A stretch of DNA of 6,629 bases from CAYXDO01 sp964463485 (GTDB lineage Bacteria; Myxococcota; Kuafuiibacteriia; Kuafuiibacteriales; Kuafuiibacteriaceae). This document shows, in pieces, positions 1-6,480 of the stretch (positions are counted from its first letter, which is position 1; the number at the start of each line of letters is the position of its first letter). The stretch spans positions 1 to 6,629 of the forward strand of contig CAYXDO010000276.1 in NCBI GenBank assembly GCA_964463485.1, in the 5' to 3' direction. Below the pieces are notes generated by a model. That model was not told the DNA's origin and searched no databases. It was given only the letters and a program-made list of their open reading frames with translations. Position numbers and translations under genes: made by a program.

Positions 1-165
1 CTGAAAGGAGATACCGAAGAGCTGCGCCGCGCGGACAAGACGGACGGTCGGGAGCTAGAGGTACAGTTAAGATTGCGGTTCCTCGCCCATGGGCTTCTGA
101 TCGAACGATCTCGAAGCCGACTCGAGATCCACCCCCTTTTGCGGAGAGTCCTCGATGACGAGTGA
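1..165 (+). CDS. 3' end of an unidentified gene (54 C-terminal residues)
   Basis: The first reading frame is open from base 1 to a TGA at 163-165, giving 54 residues of a protein whose start lies outside the window. The visible tail is charged and looks helical: an Arg/Glu-rich stretch, then LRFLAHGLLIERSRSRLEIH, then HPLLRRVLDDE. The pattern of a helix, a short turn with 'GLLIER', a beta-like 'RLEIHP' and a closing helix resembles the wing and last helix of a winged-helix domain; this is inference from pattern only. The stop lies inside the next gene, giving an 11-nt overlap (155-165), which favours translational coupling and a real gene over chance openness. The family cannot be named from this fragment. 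Confidence 0.6.
   Translation: MKGDTEELRRADKTDGRELEVQLRLRFLAHGLLIERSRSRLEIHPLLRRVLDDE
143..148 (+). promoter_or_regulatory. Shine-Dalgarno for the gene at 155
   Basis: GGAGAG lies 6 to 8 nt before ATG 155, inside the end of the preceding reading frame. It supports this ATG as the true start and the overlapping gene arrangement. Confidence 0.6.
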
Positions 166-706
166 ATTCAGGAATCCAACACAGGCGATACTGAGCGCAC
201 TTCGGCGAGACCAAGGCGGGCTTGTCCTGTTTTGGTACCCCGACGACCAAGCGCGACTCGAGCTCATCGGACAAGTCGAAGCACTGACGGGTGAGAGCAT
301 TACCGAAACCGAGTCGGTCGAAGAGGCCCTTGCAGCACGCGATCGCCTCGTCTTCCTGCGCTCTAATCGAGAGCAAGAGCTCGTTCTCGAGCTCGACGGA
401 AACCGTGACCGATTTCTCGAACCCAAGCGAGCTCGGCCGGTGGTGCTGTTGCTGCAGCGCGACGGCCCCGGACGAGACGCTCTCACAAAGGACGCGCCAA
501 GCCTTCGGAGCTGGATAGCGGGCAGCGATCCAGATCCTGAGCTCATCGCCACGATCGACGTCGACGCGGCAAGATCGAGCTTCTCCAAGCAGTTTGGGGC
601 GAGCCCCGAGAGCTGGCTCGAGCGATGGCGAGCGGGCAAGATTGCGGCGACTCTGGACAATTTTGGTGCGCTGCACCGCGCTTCGTTGTTGGAGCTCGCC
701 AAGTGA
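155..706 (+). CDS. hypothetical alpha/beta protein, middle gene of an overlapping cluster
   Basis: This 183-residue protein has no signal peptide or membrane segment, so it is probably cytoplasmic. Hydrophobic strands alternate with amphipathic helices: LVLFWYP (residues 23-29), RLVFLRS (64-70), a helix with NRDRFLE (83-89), PVVLLL (95-100), APSLRSW (114-120). The C-terminal block is SKQFGASPESWLERWRAG (144-161) followed by LDNFGALHRASLLE (167-180). The order 'helix with N-R-x-x-F, strand PVVLLL, then APxLxSW' is reminiscent of small alpha/beta domains found in or beside STAND-type NTPases and bacterial conflict systems. That resemblance is from memory and no P-loop or catalytic motif is visible. 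ATG 155 has a well-spaced Shine-Dalgarno and overlaps the upstream gene by 11 nt; its own stop overlaps the next gene by 4 nt. A 278-residue antisense frame (67-903) covers it but is Arg/Ser-rich and lacks gene signals. Function unknown. Confidence 0.8.
   Translation: MTSEFRNPTQAILSALRRDQGGLVLFWYPDDQARLELIGQVEALTGESITETESVEEALAARDRLVFLRSNREQELVLELDGNRDRFLEPKRARPVVLLLQRDGPGRDALTKDAPSLRSWIAGSDPDPELIATIDVDAARSSFSKQFGASPESWLERWRAGKIAATLDNFGALHRASLLELAK
691..694 (+). promoter_or_regulatory. Shine-Dalgarno deciding the GTG start at 703
   Basis: GGAG lies 8 nt before GTG 703, which overlaps the TGA of the preceding gene as GTGA. The in-frame ATG at 625 would create an 82-nt overlap and add 26 residues, so the GTG is preferred. 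Confidence 0.65.
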
Positions 707-1239
707 AGGTTTGGCACGAGCTCTACGAGAGCCATCGCAAGATCGCTCTGGCGGAGCACGAACCTAAGGAGATTACGAGGCGCATTCAGCAGCTCGCGGA
801 TCGAAAGATCATCCCAGGTACGAGCGTCGGGAAATTTTCCAAGTCGAGGAACGACCGGACTCAGACGACAAGCTGGTCGCTCGACGGTGAGACGGGCGTC
901 CAACTCAGCGTGGGCAGCTTACAGGAGGGTCGGCTCGGAATCCAGATGACCTTGGACAAATACCAGCGTTTGAGACAATTCACCATCACGATCCAAGGGA
1001 CCAAGTCGTCGGATGGGGCCGAGTGGAAAATGGCCGTACACTTCGACGTCGAGACGCAGGCTGGTTCTGGCGCTTGCGGTCATCCGCTCTTGCACTGTCA
1101 TGCCTCGATCGAATCAGAGCCCAACTGGAGAGTGCCGCTGCCGCCGCTTCGACCAGAAGAGGCGCTCGCCTGGGTGATGTCGCAACTCAGCACCGAATTC
1201 GAGCCCGCGCCGTGGACGTCGCTCGCGGCGAGAACCTAA
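703..1239 (+). CDS. hypothetical protein with CGH-x3-HCH cluster, third gene of the overlapping cluster
   Basis: Taking the GTG at 703 gives 178 residues. The longer frame from ATG 625 would be 204 residues, but the GTG has a well-placed GGAG and forms a classic 4-nt stop/start overlap. The N-terminus (1-35) is helical and charged. Residues 55-115 look like alternating beta strands (TSWSL, VQLSV, GIQMTL, FTITIQG, WKMAVHFDV). A striking ACGHPLLHCH follows (124-133: C125, H127, H131, C132, H133). The tail RVPLPPLRPEEALAWVMSQL (143-162) ends in a helix. The His/Cys cluster could bind a metal ion or form an active site, which is inference. There is no signal peptide, so a cytoplasmic location is likely. 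It is probably translated together with the 155-706 protein and may act with it. I do not recognise the family. It ends at TAA 1237-1239, converging on the large lipoprotein gene. Confidence 0.8.
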   Translation: MKVWHELYESHRKIALAEHEPKEITRRIQQLADRKIIPGTSVGKFSKSRNDRTQTTSWSLDGETGVQLSVGSLQEGRLGIQMTLDKYQRLRQFTITIQGTKSSDGAEWKMAVHFDVETQAGSGACGHPLLHCHASIESEPNWRVPLPPLRPEEALAWVMSQLSTEFEPAPWTSLAART

Positions 1240-1263
1240 ACCAAGCTTCGGAAACATCATCGC

Positions 1264-1279
1264 ACGCGGGATGCCGCGT
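1264..1279. terminator. short GC hairpin between convergent genes (weak terminator candidate)
   Basis: A perfect 6-bp stem ACGCGG / CCGCGT closes a 4-nt loop (GATG) in the 80-nt gap between the convergent stops at 1239 and 1320. No T-run follows on either strand, so intrinsic termination would be inefficient. Other gap contents are a tandem GAACGCTC duplication (1289-1304) and the 10-bp palindrome GCCCGCGGGC (1310-1319), right against the lipoprotein stop. Confidence 0.25.
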
Positions 1280-1319
1280 TGGTCCCAGGAACGCTCGAAC
1301 GCTCGGCGTGCCCGCGGGC

Positions 1320-4300
1320 TCACCGGATGTCGACCTCGAGGTAGTAAACCGGGACCACCGTGAGCTCGTTGTACCCACGAACGTGAAGAAAATACGGACC
1401 CGGCGCCAGGTTGGCCGTCGCCGGATCGGACTCGATCGCCGAGCAGTACAGCTGATTCTGCGCGTCGACATCGTCGTTCGCCGCGAGCACGGTCCCGCTC
1501 GAGTCCACGATCTCGATGAACGTATCGGTGCGGACGCTGCAACTCGTCAGGTCGTCGAACAAGCTGTGAGTACGGGCGTCGATTCGCGCGTTGGGTCCCG
1601 CCGGGATTTCGAAAGCGTACCAATCGTGGTCCCCGGCGCTCAAAGAGCCGCCGAACGAATAGTGAGCGGCGACGGTCGATGGCGTGGCGAACGCCGATGA
1701 ACCGTTGGGCTCCACCTCCGGCACGAGACCCGCCTCGAACTGACAGGCGGCCGAGCAACCGTCTCCGGCGGCCGCGTTCCCGTCATCACAAGACTCTCCG
1801 ACCCTCGACGCGAGCACGGAGTCTCCGCAGGTAGCGTTGGTGATTCTCACGGACACCGCGAGCACCGCTGGCGGCTGATTGTAGATGTTCGCGATCGCGA
1901 CGAAATACACCCCCGGCGCCAGGTCAGCGGAGAACCCAGTCACGACTGGGTCGAGTCGACCGCAGACGATCTCGCCGGTCTGGAGCTGAAAAGTGTCGAA
2001 ACGACCAAGCTCGATCCAAGAGGCGTCGTACAATACCAAGCTCGGGAACGGCGGGCAGCTCGAGAGTCCGTCCCCGATCGTGACCGAGACCGACTGACCG
2101 GCGGAGGTGACGTTGAGTTGGAGAAACTGCACGTCGGTCTGAGTACGAATGTCGACGTTCGTGTCGAGCCCGGGTGGGTTTACGACCGCGACTGGCTCCC
2201 CCAAACACGCGGCCGAGCAGCCATCGCCGGCGGTCGTGTTCCCATCGTCGCAAGCTTCGCCAACATCCAACACGCCATTGCCACAGGCCGGTCCAAAGAC
2301 TTCTACGCGAAGCTCATACGCGGGCAGAGGCGTGTAAGTCCCGAGCCAGACATAGTAAGTTCCGGGCGGGAGCTCCGAACCCGCGATCGCGGAGCACGTA
2401 TTGCCCGCCGCCGTGTCGATGTCGTCGTTGAGGAGTACGCCGGCATGAGTCGAGTCCTGGATGAGAAGCACCGTGTCGTTGTCCGGAGCAAGACACTCGT
2501 CGACCGTGGGCACCCCGACCCGGGCCCGAACGTAGGCGGTCGAGGTGAGTGTCAGCTCGATATATCGGGAGGCATACTGCGCCAACGAGCCAGAGAACGT
2601 GCGGTCCAGCGTCGGACCGACCACCGAGTCGCTGATCTCGACTTGGCAGGCGCCGCACCCATCGCCCGCGTCCCCGTTTCCATCGTCGCAGGTCTCGCCG
2701 ATGGCGAGCTCGCGGATGGCGTTTCCGCATCCAGCCGGTACCAGAGTCACCTGCAGCAGATAGTCTCCGGTGGCGATGCCGCCCTGTCCGTCGTTGTAGC
2801 CCTGGACCAGCACGTAGTAACGGCCCGCAGGCAAGCTCTGAGCGCGCGGGTCCGTGCGTGCGCTGATTTGAGAGCAGTACTGGCCCGAGGCCGCGTCGAC
2901 GTCGTCGTTGGCCGTGAGGATGGTCTGGCCGTCGGGAGCGTACAAGGAGACGACCGTGTCGACCGTGCAACCCGCGCTCAGGTCGTAGGTTTGGATGAAT
3001 ACGTTCGCGTCGGCTGGGACGTCGAACCAGTACCAATCCAAGTCACCCATCGGATCGAGCGCGCCCACGCTCGCAAAGGGATCGATCGGCCCAGCCAGCG
3101 CCCTGGTGTCATTCGGTTCGGTCTCGCTGCTGAGCCGATGCACCGTGTCGGTCTGTTCCACGGGCGTCCCCGAGCCGAGCGCGGTGAGCGCGAAGGTGGT
3201 GGAGCTCGACACGGTGAACACGAAGCTACCTGTCGGCGTACCTGGAAAGCCGGCGACCGGGACACCATTGGCGGAGAGCGTCGTGCTCGTCGCGTCCGCA
3301 GTCTCCCAGTCGAGGGTGACGGCTTCGGTCGCCGCGAAGAAGTAGTTCGGCGTCACGGTGAAGCTCACGATCGACGGATCGACGACGACGCCCACCGAGA
3401 GAGTACGACTCACCGTACCGGATGGGTTGGTCGCCTCGAGTGAGTACGTCGTGGTGACGGAGGGTGACACCGCGAGCTGTCCAACACCGGTCGTGGCGGG
3501 CTCCGAGTGAATGATCGAGGTCCCAGCGCGCAGGGCCAAGCTCACCGCACCGGTGACTTGCCACGAGAGGGTCGCCTGACCGCCGACGGAGATGCTCGTC
3601 GGAGCGGCGGTGAACGCTTGAATGACCGGCGCGGGCTCGACCACCGAGATCGCGAGCGGCTGCTCGGTCTGGCCATCGGGGTTGGTCGCGCGGAGCACGT
3701 ACGTCGTGCTGCCCAGAGGAGGCGTGTGAACGAACGTGCCGGTGAGGCTGGAGGACGAGCTCAGAACCTGAGCACCGACCCGGATCTCGACGGACGCCGC
3801 GTTGGTGACCGTCCAACTCAGCGTAGTGGACTGACCTAGGGACAGCAGGGTCGGCGACGCCGTGAAGGAGACGATGGCCGGCGCCGCGGGCGTCGTCACC
3901 GACAATACGGCCTGAGCGGTCACCGGGCCGGTGGGCCCGATGGCCTCGAGCACGTAGGTCGTCGTCAAGGTCGGACTCACCGGCTCGGAATCGACCAGAC
4001 GTGTTCCGGCGGGCACGATGTCGACGTTGCTCGCGGAGATTCGGACGGAAGTTGCGTTTCGGGTCTCCCAACTCAGCGTCGCAGTCTGACCAGACGAGAT
4101 CGCCGAGGGCGTGACCAAGAAAGACAGAATCTCGGCTGGCCCCGGCGTGGTCACCACCGTGACCGTCACCGAGCTCGAGGCGCTCCCCCCGGGACCCGTC
4201 GCCGTCAGCGTGAACTCCGTCGTCTCGGCGAGCGGGTTCGAGAAGACGCTCCCTTGAAAAATCCCAAGCGGGACCGTGATGGGTCCGCCGGGCGCTGCCA

Positions 4301-4766
4301 CGATCGAAATCGAGCTGGCGTTCGTCGCCTCGAAGCTCAGGCTGACTCTCTCCCCCGCCGTGGCGGTCCCTCGATCGGACTCGAACTTCACGATTACCGG
4401 CTGTGCGGGCGCGTCCACGCTTACCATGAGTTGCTTGGTCGCGGTAGAGCCGCCGCCTTCGGCGGTGAGTGTGAAGGTCGTCGTCGCCTCGAGAGGCTGG
4501 GACTCGACCACCCCAACGAGCTCTCCTTCCGGGACGTTCAGGTCCCCACCAGGGTCGGCGACGATGTGAACTGAGGCCGCGTTCAGCACATCGAAGCTGA
4601 GTGTGACCTTCCCACCTCGAGCGACGGACCCCGCGCTCGCCGTGAACGCTCGGATCGACGGCTTGGCTTGAGTCTTCGGCGTGGGCGTGTCGTCGCCACA
4701 TGCGACCAAAAAACCGGCGAGCAAAATCGGGAAGGACCTCAGCAAGGTTCTCATGGACCTCGGCAT
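1320..4766 (-). CDS. large modular surface lipoprotein: six Ig-like domains plus PPC-like/DUF4215 repeats
   Basis: This 1148-residue protein is exported and lipid-anchored. Residues 1-22 form a signal peptide with arginines, a hydrophobic core and lipobox L20-V21-A22-C23. Six Ig-like beta domains of about 85 residues follow (36-118, 122-207, 210-292, 295-377, 380-462, 464-545), each with a 'P-x-I-x-x-F ... TLSW ... NA-x-S' pattern; the first two have F in place of W. Residues 546-1148 alternate four PPC-like domains (546-678, 711-827, 858-979, 1012-1148), best marked by EPN, DxDWY, NDDVDA and AGxYYVLVxGY, with three four-cysteine DUF4215/Myxo_disulf_rpt repeats (680-710, 828-857, 980-1011; CDDGN, GDGC). 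No catalytic domain is visible, so an adhesive, structural or scaffold role at the outer surface is inferred. The first ATG (4766) has a weak GGGA at 7 nt spacing; the ATG at 4754 also yields a good signal peptide but its GAGG is only 3 nt away. It lies 81 nt downstream of another lipoprotein gene on the same strand. Confidence 0.93.
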   Translation of the reverse strand: MPRSMRTLLRSFPILLAGFLVACGDDTPTPKTQAKPSIRAFTASAGSVARGGKVTLSFDVLNAASVHIVADPGGDLNVPEGELVGVVESQPLEATTTFTLTAEGGGSTATKQLMVSVDAPAQPVIVKFESDRGTATAGERVSLSFEATNASSISIVAAPGGPITVPLGIFQGSVFSNPLAETTEFTLTATGPGGSASSSVTVTVVTTPGPAEILSFLVTPSAISSGQTATLSWETRNATSVRISASNVDIVPAGTRLVDSEPVSPTLTTTYVLEAIGPTGPVTAQAVLSVTTPAAPAIVSFTASPTLLSLGQSTTLSWTVTNAASVEIRVGAQVLSSSSSLTGTFVHTPPLGSTTYVLRATNPDGQTEQPLAISVVEPAPVIQAFTAAPTSISVGGQATLSWQVTGAVSLALRAGTSIIHSEPATTGVGQLAVSPSVTTTYSLEATNPSGTVSRTLSVGVVVDPSIVSFTVTPNYFFAATEAVTLDWETADATSTTLSANGVPVAGFPGTPTGSFVFTVSSSTTFALTALGSGTPVEQTDTVHRLSSETEPNDTRALAGPIDPFASVGALDPMGDLDWYWFDVPADANVFIQTYDLSAGCTVDTVVSLYAPDGQTILTANDDVDAASGQYCSQISARTDPRAQSLPAGRYYVLVQGYNDGQGGIATGDYLLQVTLVPAGCGNAIRELAIGETCDDGNGDAGDGCGACQVEISDSVVGPTLDRTFSGSLAQYASRYIELTLTSTAYVRARVGVPTVDECLAPDNDTVLLIQDSTHAGVLLNDDIDTAAGNTCSAIAGSELPPGTYYVWLGTYTPLPAYELRVEVFGPACGNGVLDVGEACDDGNTTAGDGCSAACLGEPVAVVNPPGLDTNVDIRTQTDVQFLQLNVTSAGQSVSVTIGDGLSSCPPFPSLVLYDASWIELGRFDTFQLQTGEIVCGRLDPVVTGFSADLAPGVYFVAIANIYNQPPAVLAVSVRITNATCGDSVLASRVGESCDDGNAAAGDGCSAACQFEAGLVPEVEPNGSSAFATPSTVAAHYSFGGSLSAGDHDWYAFEIPAGPNARIDARTHSLFDDLTSCSVRTDTFIEIVDSSGTVLAANDDVDAQNQLYCSAIESDPATANLAPGPYFLHVRGYNELTVVPVYYLEVDIR
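1323..3131 (-). repeat. alternating PPC-like and DUF4215-type domains (protein-level repeat)
   Basis: The order is PPC-like, DUF4215, PPC-like, DUF4215, PPC-like, DUF4215, PPC-like over residues 546-1148. The DUF4215-type repeats map to 2637-2729, 2196-2285 and 1734-1829. PPC-like copies 1 and 4 are most alike (both have D-x-DWY, ANDDVDA and YCSxI). Copy 2 keeps NDDID and TCSAI, and copy 3 is the most diverged, lacking the NDD motif. PPC domains (PF04151) are beta-sandwich appendages of secreted proteins; DUF4215 repeats are disulfide-stapled modules abundant in myxobacteria. Confidence 0.75.
3132..4661 (-). repeat. six tandem Ig-like domains (protein-level repeat)
   Basis: Six diverged copies of an 82- to 86-residue module cover residues 36-545 of the large lipoprotein. 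Shared positions are an opening P-x-I-x-x-F, a G before 'TLSW' or 'TLSF', 'NA-x-S-V-x-I', and a closing 'TTT(Y/F)xLxAxGPxG' strand pair. Copies 3 to 5 are closest to each other; copy 6 is the most diverged (TLDW, DATS). The segment contains no cysteine. Confidence 0.75.
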
Positions 4767-4847
4767 AGACGAATCCCGGTTGTTTTGCGATTGATTGTTA
4801 CCCGCAGGACCACAGAAAAAGCAGAATTGCGTCGGAGCCCTCGAGCC
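4767..4847 (-). other. 81-nt gap between the two lipoprotein genes
   Basis: This is the upstream region of the large lipoprotein, unusually A/T-rich for the window. Read on the minus strand it holds a T5 run (4816-4820) and a TAACAAT (4794-4800), 27 nt before the start, that could be a poor -10 element; no convincing -35 is seen at 16-18 nt. A short GCCTC-AAA-GAGGC hairpin (4845-4857) straddles the stop of the upstream gene, but the T-run lies about 25 nt away. The gap may hold a weak internal promoter or simply be an operon spacer. Confidence 0.3.
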
Positions 4848-6299
4848 TCAAAGAGGCAGGCCGCAGACGCTCCGAGCATTCTGCCGCAGCAGCAACTCTG
4901 CCGTAGATGGCCTCCCAGGGGTGTCGCGGACGACCGCGAGGAACCCGCCTGCGAACGGGACGAGCTCGTGTACGTCGTCTATGGCGACGTGGACGTTGGA
5001 ACAGCGACCGCTCCACACTCCGAACTCGTGGAGCGTCTTGAACTTTCCGCCGTAAATGACGCCCTCGTTCGACTCCGTGATCGAGAAATTTCTCGTCCTC
5101 GATTCAAAGTCCGTGATCGTCACCCAGCGGTCACTCCTCCACCCGAAGAGCCGGCCCGCGCTGGTCCCGGCCACCGCTCCGAGAGCTCGGGACCAAGCGA
5201 GGCCCGACGGAGACTCATCGTCGACCAACTGGCCTCCGCTACTCAGCTGATCCCGACTCATTTCGTCCGTGCCATCCCGTCGAGTCACATGCAGGATCGT
5301 GGGTTCGCCACCGACGCCATTCAGGCCCCCGGCGTGCGCGAACGCTTCTCGTGGACCCGTGCGGACCAGCCCCGCCCAGTCCTCCGTGTGCGGCGACTCC
5401 GGACCCGCGAGCCACGTCCAGGTAGCGTCGCGATAGACCGCCAGCCCGGGCGTCGCGAGCACCGCGAATATCTCGAGCGCTTCGCTCGCAGCCGATCCCT
5501 CGAGCTTCGCGGCCGTGGCCGGAGCGGGCAACTCGAGAGAGTCGAGGAGCTCCTGCCGACCCTCGAGGTCCGTCCGCCAGAACGTGCCATTCCGTTCGAG
5601 CACGTAAATCTCGTCCATCGCGCGAGCGAACACCGCCAACGCGGTTGAGACCGTCGAGCTCCCGGTGAGTTTCTCGGCGTGAGTCCCCGCGACTCGAGTC
5701 AGGGACCCGTCCGGCATGACTACGACCGCAGACCCATCCGGAAGCGCGCTGGCAGACTCGGGCTTCGCGCGGACCTCTGGGCCGAGCTCTACGAGCGTCG
5801 AGCTGAATCGAGAACACAGCGTCTGCCGCGGCACGTCGACGCGCAGCGCGCTGAGCGCGGCGCTCGTCGCGATGGGCTCGCCGGCGACGGGATCGTCGGC
5901 CTCGATCTGCCAAGCAGATCCGTCGAAGGACGACCAACGCGACGGCGGGGGCAACGGAGCGCCCTCGACGGCGAGCCCGATGCGCACGCAGGAGCCCTCC
6001 GGCCCGGCACACGGGCCCCTGGTCGCGCCGAGAGCTGGCTCGGCCGCACACGAGAGCATCAACGCGTGCAGCGTGCCCACGAGGGCATCCTCCGGCAGCT
6101 CCAACTCGAGCGCGGCATCGGAGCCCAAGGCGCTCGGGTTCACCAGCCAAGCCTCGTCTGAGTATCCTTCGACGACGAACAGCACAGACCGGGCCCCGGC
6201 CAAGTCTGGCCACGGCACCGCGCGGTCCTGGCTGCCCACGCAAGCGAGGAGGAACGACAGACTGGCACCGGCGATTTTCGACGCGCGACCGCGCGACAT
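4848..6299 (-). CDS. lipoprotein with probable beta-propeller-like body, unidentified family
   Basis: This 483-residue protein is exported by a lipoprotein signal: basic N-terminus (R3, R5, K8), hydrophobic core, lipobox L17-L18-A19-C20. The mature part is dominated by short beta strands separated by Asp/Gly turns and ending in aromatic 'blade-like' units, for example AVVVMPDGSLTRVAG (191-205), EIYVLERNGTFWRTDL (230-245), GLAVYRDATWTWLAG (285-299), GRLFGWRSDRWVTITDF (382-398) and GVIYGGKFKTLHEFGVWSG (413-431). This spacing suggests a six- or seven-bladed propeller, inferred from pattern. Six further cysteines (84, 97, 104, 162, 433, 479) could form disulfides, with C479 perhaps tying the last strand to the N-terminal part. 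ATG 6299 has an AGGA (6307-6310) at 7 nt. It precedes the large lipoprotein on the same strand, so a joint cell-envelope role is plausible. No enzyme motif is seen. Confidence 0.88.
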   Translation of the reverse strand: MSRGRASKIAGASLSFLLACVGSQDRAVPWPDLAGARSVLFVVEGYSDEAWLVNPSALGSDAALELELPEDALVGTLHALMLSCAAEPALGATRGPCAGPEGSCVRIGLAVEGAPLPPPSRWSSFDGSAWQIEADDPVAGEPIATSAALSALRVDVPRQTLCSRFSSTLVELGPEVRAKPESASALPDGSAVVVMPDGSLTRVAGTHAEKLTGSSTVSTALAVFARAMDEIYVLERNGTFWRTDLEGRQELLDSLELPAPATAAKLEGSAASEALEIFAVLATPGLAVYRDATWTWLAGPESPHTEDWAGLVRTGPREAFAHAGGLNGVGGEPTILHVTRRDGTDEMSRDQLSSGGQLVDDESPSGLAWSRALGAVAGTSAGRLFGWRSDRWVTITDFESRTRNFSITESNEGVIYGGKFKTLHEFGVWSGRCSNVHVAIDDVHELVPFAGGFLAVVRDTPGRPSTAELLLRQNARSVCGLPL

Positions 6300-6480
6300 T
6301 CGTCGATCCTGCGCCTACGCCATCCGAAGGGGAACGGCAAAGCGTGGCAATCAAGAAGAACGGGCGCAGCTCGATCGGACGAGCCGAGAGCTCGACGCAT
6401 TTGAGAAAGGGCTGCGCGCCGGTAGGAGCTCGCCGACCTGGCATGGCATGAGTTTCGAGGCCTATTTCCGCGACGTCGGC
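6300..6480. other. intergenic region between lipoprotein start and tandem array
   Basis: This stretch holds the 5' leader of the minus-strand lipoprotein, including its AGGA at 6307-6310. I see no convincing sigma-70 or sigma-54 promoter on either strand and no RNA gene. One plus-strand frame is open right across it into the array, but the first ATG, GTG or TTG in that frame after base 6300 is the ATG at 6448. Confidence 0.4.

Noticed and set aside
67..903. 278-residue minus-strand open frame
   Set aside because: It is antisense to 155-706, Arg/Ser-rich and low-complexity, and conflicts with the overlapping plus-strand genes that have Shine-Dalgarno sites. It reflects high-GC antisense openness.
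2118..3443. 441-residue plus-strand open frame
   Set aside because: It lies wholly antisense to the large lipoprotein and encodes Arg/Val-rich sequence without domain features.
3226..4701. 491-residue minus-strand open frame
   Set aside because: It is in another frame of the Ig-like region and is extremely Arg/His/Asp-rich; the lipoprotein frame has a signal peptide and clear repeats.
4845..4857. Hairpin GCCTC-AAA-GAGGC as terminator of the 4848-6299 gene
   Set aside because: The stem is only 5 bp, it covers the stop codon, and the T-run is about 25 nt further on, so it does not fit an intrinsic terminator.
4668..5648. 326-residue plus-strand open frame
   Set aside because: It spans the junction of both lipoprotein genes in antisense and has shadow-like composition.
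6330..6360. Sigma-54-like promoter (TTGCCAC...TTTGC on the minus strand)
   Set aside because: The -24 GG is missing and the spacing does not match.
5239..6444. 401-residue minus-strand open frame overlapping the second lipoprotein
   Set aside because: It is Arg-rich after the first 40 residues. The competing frame has a lipobox, a Shine-Dalgarno and beta-strand patterning.
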